NCBI GenBank assembly: GCA_002422345.1
Contig: DIUL01000018.1
Coordinates: forward strand, 53,723 to 74,028
Source of the DNA: Acetobacteraceae bacterium UBA6159
Lineage (GTDB): Bacteria; Pseudomonadota; Alphaproteobacteria; Acetobacterales; Acetobacteraceae
Length of the DNA: 20,306 nucleotides
Direction of reading: 5' to 3'
Part shown: positions 15,608 through 20,306 of the stretch, one piece after another
How positions within the stretch are numbered: the first letter of the stretch is position 1
Layout of the letters: every line of letters starts with the position of its first letter
Translations under genes and position numbers: made by a program
Notes under the pieces: model-generated
Database searches by the model: none
What the model was told of the DNA's origin: nothing
The model's input: the letters and a program-made list of their open reading frames with translations, nothing else

Positions 15608-16282
15608 ATGAAGCCCACCGCGCGAACCTGGAACCCAGCCAACTACTACAAAAATCGCGCCGTGGCCGAGGACTATGACGCCTCCCGCTTCAGCAGCCTG
15701 GCCGGACGTCTGTTCAATGCCCTGGAGAAGCGCACCATCCGCAAGGGGTTCGCCGGCCTGCCCGCGGGCGCGGTGATCGGCGACGTGCCCTGCGGCACCG
15801 GCCGCCTCGCGGAGCCGCTGCTGCAGGAAGGGTTCCAGGTCATCGGAGTCGACGTCTCCGCCGAAATGCTCGAGGTCGCGGCACGCCGCCTCAGTCCCTT
15901 CGGCGACCGGTTCCGCACCGAGGTCCATGACGCTCGGCTTCTCCCCGAAGCCGGCCTGCGCTTCGACGGAGCGCTGTGCGCCCGGGTGCTGATGCACTTT
16001 CCCCTGCCGGAACAGATCCGCTTCTTAAAGGCCGTTCGCACCGTGACCGCAGGGCGGGTCGTTTTCACGCAAGGACTGGACACACCCTATCACCGACTGC
16101 GCCGCTGGTTGAAGGTCCGGCTCGGCCACCAGCGTCCCGCCGACTACCCCTTGCTGCCGCATGAGGTCAGGCAACTCATCGACGGTGCCGGTCTGCGGGA
16201 GATCGCGCGATACAAGGTGTTCCCCCTGGTCAGCGAATCGGTTGTCTTCGTTACCGAAGTCGTCCCCCCCTCACAGCCGTGA
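15608..16282 (+). CDS. Class I SAM-dependent methyltransferase
   Basis: The 224-residue soluble protein has a Rossmann-type methyltransferase core. Motif I is VIGDVPCGTGRLAEPL (56-71), the acidic residue after strand 2 is in GVDVSAEML (D82), motif II is near HDARLLP (107-113), and a motif around FDGALCARVLMHFP (119-132) resembles the post-II region. It would transfer a methyl group from S-adenosylmethionine; the acceptor is unknown. The C-terminal part (LLPHEVRQLIDGAGL, then VVFVTEVV) is typical of small-molecule methyltransferases of the UbiE/UbiG-like superfamily. It starts 37 nt after the kinase-like gene with no terminator between them, so the two are probably co-transcribed and may act on the same molecule. 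The ribosome binding site is weak. Confidence 0.88.
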   Translation: MKPTARTWNPANYYKNRAVAEDYDASRFSSLAGRLFNALEKRTIRKGFAGLPAGAVIGDVPCGTGRLAEPLLQEGFQVIGVDVSAEMLEVAARRLSPFGDRFRTEVHDARLLPEAGLRFDGALCARVLMHFPLPEQIRFLKAVRTVTAGRVVFTQGLDTPYHRLRRWLKVRLGHQRPADYPLLPHEVRQLIDGAGLREIARYKVFPLVSESVVFVTEVVPPSQP

Positions 16283-16292
16283 CCGCGGCGCA

Positions 16293-16334
16293 CTTCGGCT
16301 GGCCGCCATAAGCACGTGACAATCCGAAGCGGCC
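16293..16334 (+). other. Interleaved inverted repeats upstream of the DsbA-like gene
   Basis: CTTCGG (16293-16298) can pair with CCGAAG (16324-16329), and GGCCGC (16301-16306) can pair with GCGGCC (16329-16334). The arms interleave, so the two stems compete. A CACGTG palindrome lies between. The element occupies most of the 68-nt gap after the methyltransferase gene and ends 16 nt before the GTG start of the next gene. It may be a terminator, a leader switch, or chance. Confidence 0.35.
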
Positions 16335-16350
16335 AAGCCAGAGTCCTCGC

Positions 16351-17019
16351 GTGAACATCCTCGCACCACCCAAGGCCCGCCTGCGGATCGAGATCGTCCA
16401 CGATCTCGTTTGCCCCTGGTGCTACCTGGGGGTCCGGCGGCTGATGCGGACGTTGCGGCGCCGGCCCGACCTGCTGTTCGAGCTGACGTGGCGGCCGTTC
16501 CTGCTCAATCCCGAAATGCCCCGCTATGGCATGTCCCGCCCGGACTATGTCGTCCGCAAGTTCGGTGGGGAAGAGCGGGCGCGCCGCCTGTATCAGGCGA
16601 TCTCCGACACCGGCCGCGGGGAAGGCATCCTGTTCCGCTTCGACCGCATCCACCGGACCCCCTGCTCCATCGATGCACACCGGCTCGTGCGCTATGCCGC
16701 GCGGTTCGGCCGAGCGGATTCGATGGTGGAAATGTTGTTCTCGGCGCATTTTACGGATGGGCATGACATTGGCGACCAGCATGTGCTGACCGCCATCGCT
16801 GTCGCCTGCGGGCTGGATGGGACGGATGCGGCCCGCTTCCTGGCGTCGGAGGAAGAGACGGACACGGTCCATGCCGACAACCTCCGCGCCCATCGGCTGG
16901 GCATCAATGGCGTGCCCTGCTTCGTGATCGGCGGGCAGCACGCCATCGCTGGCGCGCAGGAGCCCGAAGTGATCGAGCGGCTGCTGGACGTGGCGATCGT
17001 CGAGGCGACGGGCGGCTGA
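16351..17019 (+). CDS. DsbA-family thioredoxin-fold oxidoreductase, FrnE-like
   Basis: The 222-residue protein starts with a thioredoxin-fold strand and the active-site motif CPWC (21-24) within DLVCPWCYLG. A helical insertion (about 60-165) follows, then the cis-proline loop GVPCF (187-191, P189) and IGGQHAIAGAQEP, the typical end of the FrnE/2-hydroxychromene-2-carboxylate isomerase-like branch. Members catalyse thiol-disulfide exchange or glutathione-dependent isomerisation. No signal peptide is visible, so it is likely cytoplasmic, unlike classical periplasmic DsbA. Both active-site cysteines are present, which favours a redox role. The start is GTG without a clear ribosome binding site. 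It could be read through from the kinase and methyltransferase genes. Confidence 0.9.
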   Translation: MNILAPPKARLRIEIVHDLVCPWCYLGVRRLMRTLRRRPDLLFELTWRPFLLNPEMPRYGMSRPDYVVRKFGGEERARRLYQAISDTGRGEGILFRFDRIHRTPCSIDAHRLVRYAARFGRADSMVEMLFSAHFTDGHDIGDQHVLTAIAVACGLDGTDAARFLASEEETDTVHADNLRAHRLGINGVPCFVIGGQHAIAGAQEPEVIERLLDVAIVEATGG

Positions 17020-17024
17020 TCAAC

Positions 17025-17042
17025 CGATTCGTCGCCGAATCG
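17025..17042 (+). terminator. Perfect 7-bp hairpin just after the DsbA-like gene
   Basis: CGATTCG (17025-17031) and CGAATCG (17036-17042) pair around a TCGC loop, starting 5 nt after the stop codon. There is no T-tract, so intrinsic termination would be weak. Confidence 0.45.
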
Positions 17043-17069
17043 ACCGCCGCGCGGTGGCACACAACAATA

Positions 17070-17098
17070 TTGACATCAGGCCAATCCGGTCCGACGAT
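17070..17098 (+). promoter_or_regulatory. Distal candidate promoter (TTGACA, 17 nt, GACGAT)
   Basis: A perfect -35 consensus at 17070-17075 is followed after 17 nt by GACGAT at 17093-17098. Transcription would begin next to the palindrome at 17103-17113, a plausible operator position, and would give a leader of about 220 nt. Confidence 0.35.
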
Positions 17099-17102
17099 CC
17101 CC

Positions 17103-17113
17103 GTCAGACTGAC
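17103..17113. promoter_or_regulatory. Small palindrome, possible operator
   Basis: GTCAGACTGAC is a perfect 5-1-5 inverted repeat, placed 4 nt after the -10-like element of the distal candidate promoter, where a repressor would block initiation. No regulator gene is adjacent. Confidence 0.25.
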
Positions 17114-17268
17114 AAAGGCGCCGCTTTGCCTGCTGTCTGTCCTATGGCTGAGGGGGCCTCAGGGAGCGGCCTTTCCACTGATTGGATAGTGCTGGCGCGC
17201 AACGATCCACGACAAGCCAGCCCCCCGGGAGAAACCGACAGCCAGGCGGATGGCAAGGCACCCCGCCG

Positions 17269-17296
17269 TTGATAGCGTGAGAGTGCGTCTGACGAT
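17269..17296 (+). promoter_or_regulatory. Proximal candidate promoter (TTGATA, 16 nt, GACGAT)
   Basis: TTGATA at 17269-17274 matches the -35 consensus at 5 of 6 bases, and GACGAT at 17291-17296 lies 16 nt on. It ends 29 nt before the start codon at 17326, leaving room for the ribosome binding site AAGGGA at 17311-17316. Confidence 0.4.
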
Positions 17297-17325
17297 CGAT
17301 AGAAACAATCAAGGGATAGTTCACC

Positions 17326-18852
17326 ATGCCGGAACGGGTCCGATACGATGATGCCATAGAACCCCTGGTCCAGTTCATCGAGGAAACCCCTCGGAGCGAA
17401 ATCCTGGACCGTACCCTGGAAAAGCTGCGCGGGGGCGTGCCGATCAAGACCATGCTGACGGCATCCGTGCTGGCGGTGGTCCGTTCGTCCGACCTGCCGC
17501 CTGGCCACCATGGTGGCCCGCTGCATCCAATGGCCGGCCTCTACGCAGTAGCCAAGCTGTCCGAGCGGCTGGAGGGCGAGGACCGGTTCCTGCCCGTGCT
17601 GCAGCATGTCGCGCTGTCCAACAAGCACATCCATGACCCCGTGACATCTCCCTACAGCCTGCTGGAATTCGCGCCTCTGGACGCGGCCGGCGGCGCGGTG
17701 ACGCAGGCCGAGTACCTGGCCGGCGACGGCACCGGCAAGGCATCGGTGGCGCATGGCGCGGAGGCGACGAAGGCCGCCTTCCTCGTAGCCTGCAACCGCG
17801 GCGAGTCGAACAAGGCCGATCACCTGTTCCAATGGCTGTGGAACAACGTTCCCAAGATGGAAGCGTTCGACCTGCTGCTGAGCGTGGCGATCCCGAAGAA
17901 CGCGCTCGACGATCACTACTTCATCTTCCCGGCCTTCACCTGGCGGGCGATGGACCAGATCATCGGGCAGGAATACCTGACCACGCTGATGCGGCCGTCG
18001 GTCCGCTACACCGCCCGCTTCCCCGCGCCGCGCATCATGCCGGATATCGAGGGGCTGATCGAAAAGCACCAGCTTCTGTCCCGCGTCATGCGCCAGCGCA
18101 GCGGCGAGGACGAAACCGCGAAGATCGGTGCGCTCGGTGAGGGTATCGGGCAGTGCGCCGACTACAACACGATCCCGGTGATGATCGCCGAGGCGCTCGC
18201 TGGTGGCCTGTCGCTGGAAGGCGCCGGTGAGGCTTTGTCGATCGGCGCGGCGGGTCTGTTCCTTCGGTCGCTGACCGGCAACCCGATGGACGTGCATCTG
18301 CACACCAGCGCCAATCTCCGCCGCTATCTGCTTCGCCTCGACGGCATCAGCCCGCGCAACAAGCTGATGATCCTGCTGACCTGGCAGATGGGGCCGGAAG
18401 TGAAGTCGACCCAGTACCGGATGGAATCGACGCCGCAGCCGGACATGGCAGCGGTCGCCGCGCTGCCGCACCGGTCGCAGGAAGACCTGCTCGATGCCAT
18501 GACGCAGAGCATCTACAACCAGCCCCCGACCGACTGGTCCACGATCACCAATCTGGGCAAGATGATCGCGGTGCCGGAGGTCAAGGACACGGTCAACCTT
18601 GCACAGCAATACGTGCAGCTTGGCTACGACGCCGAAGCCTTCATGAAGCGGCTGGGTGAAATCGTCTGCCACGACAGCTTCACCGAGATGCATGCCTTCA
18701 AGCATCATCAGGCGATCGTCGAGGAATTCCACGCCACCCGCGAACCCTATCGCTGGATGCATCTGGTGTGCGGCGCCCAGGCGGCGGCGATTTCCTTCGG
18801 CAAGAACATGGAAATCTACGAAGGCGCGCTGGATCTGCTGCACGCCGCGTAA
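17326..18852 (+). CDS. Conserved-looking His-rich protein of unknown function (508 residues)
   Basis: I do not recognise this protein with confidence. It is soluble, mostly helical, with no signal peptide or membrane span. Histidines cluster in motif-like blocks: GHHGGPLHP (60-68), VALSNKHIHDP (95-105), LDDHYFIFPAFTW (194-206), MDVHLHTSANLRRYLL, and near the C-terminus EMHAFKHHQAI and WMHLVCGAQAAA. The pattern suggests metal or cofactor binding. From memory, the N-terminal blocks and the HLHTSAN block distantly resemble a helical domain found in front of Rieske ferredoxin domains in some bacteria. No Rieske motif is present here, and I would not name the gene on that basis. AAGGGA lies 9 nt before the ATG. 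It is monocistronic, with its own promoter-like site and a strong terminator. Confidence 0.93.
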   Translation: MPERVRYDDAIEPLVQFIEETPRSEILDRTLEKLRGGVPIKTMLTASVLAVVRSSDLPPGHHGGPLHPMAGLYAVAKLSERLEGEDRFLPVLQHVALSNKHIHDPVTSPYSLLEFAPLDAAGGAVTQAEYLAGDGTGKASVAHGAEATKAAFLVACNRGESNKADHLFQWLWNNVPKMEAFDLLLSVAIPKNALDDHYFIFPAFTWRAMDQIIGQEYLTTLMRPSVRYTARFPAPRIMPDIEGLIEKHQLLSRVMRQRSGEDETAKIGALGEGIGQCADYNTIPVMIAEALAGGLSLEGAGEALSIGAAGLFLRSLTGNPMDVHLHTSANLRRYLLRLDGISPRNKLMILLTWQMGPEVKSTQYRMESTPQPDMAAVAALPHRSQEDLLDAMTQSIYNQPPTDWSTITNLGKMIAVPEVKDTVNLAQQYVQLGYDAEAFMKRLGEIVCHDSFTEMHAFKHHQAIVEEFHATREPYRWMHLVCGAQAAAISFGKNMEIYEGALDLLHAA

Positions 18853-18864
18853 GCGAAGGAAGCA

Positions 18865-18894
18865 GGGAGGCCCTCGGGCCTCCCTTTTTCTTTT
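18865..18894 (+). terminator. Intrinsic terminator of the 508-residue protein gene
   Basis: The stem GGGAGGCC (18865-18872) pairs with GGCCTCCC (18877-18884) around CTCG, and TTTTTCTTTT follows at once (18885-18894). It is a textbook rho-independent terminator, 13 nt after the stop codon. The reverse strand has no matching T-run, so it acts on + strand transcripts. Confidence 0.93.
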
Positions 18895-18902
18895 CGGGCG
18901 GT

Positions 18903-19289
18903 TTACTTCCGCTCGACCAGTTCGATCAGATAGCCGTCCGGGTCGCGCACGAAGGCGATGATCGTCGTGCCGAACTTCACCGGACCCGCCGGGCGGGTGA
19001 TGACGCCGCCGGCTTCCACCGCCCGTTCGCACGAGCCAGCCACATCGGGCACGCCCACCGCGAGGTGGCCGAACGCCGTGCCGGGTTCGTACTTCTCAAC
19101 GCCGTAGTTGTAGGTCAGCTCGATCGCGGTGTTGCTTTCCTCATCCCCGTAGCCAACGAACGCCAGGGTGTATTTCCCGTCGGGAACGTCACGGCGGCGC
19201 ATTTCGTGCATGCCGAACGCCTTGGTGTAGAAGTTGATGCTTCGATCCAGGTCACCGACCCGAAGCATGGTGTGCAGGAACCGCGCCAT
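18903..19289 (-). CDS. gloA: Lactoylglutathione lyase (glyoxalase I)
   Basis: The 128-residue protein is a two-module glyoxalase I of the short bacterial type. The metal ligands are all present: His6 (LHTMLRV), Glu57 (AIELTYN), His75 (FGHLAVGV) and Glu123 (LIELVE), close to the positions of E. coli GloA (5, 56, 74, 122). The short form without the eukaryotic insertions usually uses nickel or cobalt. The enzyme converts the hemithioacetal of methylglyoxal and glutathione to S-lactoylglutathione in the cytoplasm. Of two possible starts, ATG at 19289 is preferred because GGGAG lies 8-9 nt upstream; for the ATG at 19295 it would be only 2-3 nt away, although that start would overlap the lpxI stop as ATGA. 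It is coupled to lpxI upstream. Confidence 0.95.
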   Translation of the reverse strand: MARFLHTMLRVGDLDRSINFYTKAFGMHEMRRRDVPDGKYTLAFVGYGDEESNTAIELTYNYGVEKYEPGTAFGHLAVGVPDVAGSCERAVEAGGVITRPAGPVKFGTTIIAFVRDPDGYLIELVERK

Positions 19290-19291
19290 CT

Positions 19292-20137
19292 TCATTTCTC
19301 CCTATGGACGGTCTCGGGATCGAGACCCAACAGAAACAGCCCGGCCGCGTCAGCCGCGGCGATGCAGGCGTCCTTGTCCGCCAGGATGGTGCCTTCCGCC
19401 TCGAACGCAACCCCCCTCAGCCCGGCCGCGATGGCGCCCTGGATCGTGATGGGTCCAATGGTCGGCAGGTCGGCCCGCCGCTCCTGATTCGGCTTCACCA
19501 GCTTGATCAGCACACCGCCCGGTCCGCTGCGCGCCAGGTCGCCGCAGCGGGAGAGCATGGCGTCCGTGCCCTCCACCGCTTCCACCGCCAGCACGAATCC
19601 CTGCTGCACGACGCAGCACTGCCCGACATCGACGGTTCCCAGGGCGCGGACGACGGCGACGCCCCGCTCGATGTCCGCCATCGCCTGGGCGTCGGGGCTG
19701 GCGCGGGTCAGGACGCCGCGGGGTCCCAATGCCTCCTGCAGGATTTCGTGGGCGCCGATGACGCGGAAGCCGTTTTCCCCCAGCACGCGGACCACCGCGG
19801 CCAGCAATCCGTCATCGCCGGAGAAGGCCATGCGGCCGGCGCGGGCGAGCAGGCGCGCACCCTCGGCATCCGGGCGCAGGTCGAAGATCGAGGGACGGCG
19901 CACCGCCCCGATCATCACCAGGTCCTGGCAGCCATTCGCACGCAGGGCGGCGAGGATGCGGCTGACCGCGCCGATGCGAATGACCTCATGCTTGTAGGGC
20001 GCAATGACGGCGGCCTGGGCGAAACCCTCCAGCCCGACGATGAAGACGTCACGGCCGGCGGCGCGGGCCGCGGCGGCGACCTGACCGGGGATTGGGCCGC
20101 CACCGGCGAGGATTCCCAAAGTGGGGGGGGCGCTCAT
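19292..20137 (-). CDS. lpxI: UDP-2,3-diacylglucosamine diphosphatase LpxI (DUF1009)
   Basis: The 281-residue protein has the LpxI layout. The N-terminal domain opens LGILAGGGPIPGQVA (7-21), and IGAVRRPSIFDLRPD follows in the middle. NGFRVIGAHEIL begins the catalytic DUF1009 part, which ends with LIKLVKPNQERRADLPTIGPITI. LpxI hydrolyses UDP-2,3-diacylglucosamine to lipid X and UMP at the fourth step of lipid A synthesis, replacing LpxH in alphaproteobacteria. The ATG at 20137 is chosen because AGGAGA lies 7 nt upstream and the family begins here; an in-frame extension to 20278 would be translated from a palindromic repeat. It usually lies with lpxA and lpxB; here gloA follows directly, and what lies upstream is outside the window. 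Confidence 0.94.
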   Translation of the reverse strand: MSAPPTLGILAGGGPIPGQVAAAARAAGRDVFIVGLEGFAQAAVIAPYKHEVIRIGAVSRILAALRANGCQDLVMIGAVRRPSIFDLRPDAEGARLLARAGRMAFSGDDGLLAAVVRVLGENGFRVIGAHEILQEALGPRGVLTRASPDAQAMADIERGVAVVRALGTVDVGQCCVVQQGFVLAVEAVEGTDAMLSRCGDLARSGPGGVLIKLVKPNQERRADLPTIGPITIQGAIAAGLRGVAFEAEGTILADKDACIAAADAAGLFLLGLDPETVHREK

Positions 20138-20144
20138 GCCGAAC

Positions 20145-20150
20145 TCTCCT
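20145..20150 (-). promoter_or_regulatory. Ribosome binding site deciding the lpxI start
   Basis: The - strand reads AGGAGA about 7 nt before the ATG at 20137. It supports the 281-residue protein over the longer open frame. Confidence 0.7.
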
Positions 20151-20202
20151 GCCATCAGCGCGGGTGCCATGCACGGGGGCTGGCGTCGTGGCAAGGGAAG
20201 AA

Positions 20203-20271
20203 GTGGGGCGCTGCCCCACGCCCCGCCAGGGACGCTGTCCCTGGACCCTGCCAAAGGGCACAGCCCTTTGG
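20203..20271. repeat. Triple-hairpin palindromic repeat upstream of lpxI
   Basis: Three perfect hairpins stand in a row, each with a 3-nt loop: GTGGGGC/GCCCCAC (20203-20219, loop GCT), CCAGGGAC/GTCCCTGG (20226-20244, loop GCT) and CCAAAGGGC/GCCCTTTGG (20251-20271, loop ACA). They are spaced by 6 nt each. This form resembles the GC-rich multi-hairpin intergenic repeats I recall from Rhodospirillales and other alphaproteobacteria. It is the only copy I see in the window. It may stabilise or terminate transcripts, or be a REP-like mobile repeat. Confidence 0.8.
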
Positions 20272-20306
20272 AAACCATTGGTTGGGGGGATAAGGGGAGG
20301 GGCTGA

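Larger units (their letters stand above)
17020..17325. other. 306-nt intergenic region with two promoter-like sites and small palindromes
   Basis: It holds the hairpin at 17025-17042, a TTGACA-17-GACGAT site (17070-17098), the 11-bp palindrome GTCAGACTGAC (17103-17113) just after it, and an inverted repeat CTGAGG/CCTCAG (17148-17162). A second promoter-like site lies close to the next gene (17269-17296). An open frame at 17054-17272 lacks a ribosome binding site and any recognisable family, and I do not call it a gene. Confidence 0.5.

Noticed and set aside
17104..19032. Long - strand open frame (642 codons) opposite the 508-residue protein gene
   Set aside because: It runs antisense across a gene with a good ribosome binding site and terminator, crosses that terminator, and overlaps gloA. 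Its composition is that of an antisense shadow.
20138..20278. N-terminal extension of LpxI by 47 residues
   Set aside because: The extension would translate the triple-hairpin repeat and has no family similarity; a good ribosome binding site precedes the ATG at 20137.
1..20306. CRISPR arrays, tRNA or rRNA genes, insertion sequences, prophage
   Set aside because: I saw no regularly spaced repeats, tRNA-like or rRNA-like sequences, transposase genes or phage structural genes other than the phage-like T6SS parts.

Overview
The window is high-GC bacterial DNA with dense, strongly GC3-biased genes. It most likely comes from an alphaproteobacterium of the Rhodospirillales, possibly Acetobacteraceae. 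I infer this from the overall codon use, from an LpxI-type lipid A hydrolase, from the style of the T6SS proteins, and from a triple-hairpin GC-rich repeat of a kind I recall from that group. I ran no database search, so the taxonomy is an inference.

Region 1 (1-12910) is part of a type VI secretion system (T6SS) locus. On the + strand are the 3' end of clpV/tssH and then hcp/tssD. They converge on a long - strand operon, read from 12910 down to 1123: vgrG/tssI, a DUF6931-like small gene, tagH (FHA protein), tssK, tssL with an OmpA domain, tssM, tagF and a PP2C phosphatase (pppA). Several junctions are coupled: ATGA overlaps at tssK/tssL and tagF/pppA, 2 nt at tssM/tagF, 6 nt at tssL/tssM and 7 nt at DUF6931/tagH. 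A long hairpin separates the convergent hcp and pppA ends. Sheath, baseplate and kinase genes (tssB, C, E, F, G, J, tssA, ppkA) are absent and presumably lie to the left. TagF, PppA, the FHA protein and a TssL with a conserved N-terminal Thr together point to control by the threonine phosphorylation pathway known from Agrobacterium and Pseudomonas.

Region 2 (12911-17019) carries + strand accessory or housekeeping genes. They are an SDR oxidoreductase lacking the canonical Tyr-x-x-x-Lys, a 451-nt intergenic stretch that is locally AT-rich, an APH/choline-kinase-fold phosphotransferase, a class I SAM methyltransferase, and a FrnE/DsbA-like thioredoxin-fold protein with a CPWC motif.

Region 3 (17020-20306) has a + strand gene for a 508-residue His-rich protein of unknown function, with its own promoter-like sequence and a textbook terminator. 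It is followed by a - strand pair, lpxI (lipid A synthesis) and gloA (glyoxalase I), joined by overlapping or nearly overlapping starts. The window ends in a triple-hairpin repeat upstream of lpxI.

The main points for follow-up are: five NPFA(D/E)-type repeats in the FHA protein that are echoed at the extreme N-terminus of TssL; the phospho-switch module; three promoter-like sites sharing a GACGAT -10 element; the His-rich protein; and the non-canonical SDR active site. I did not find an obvious wholly new defence or mobile system.
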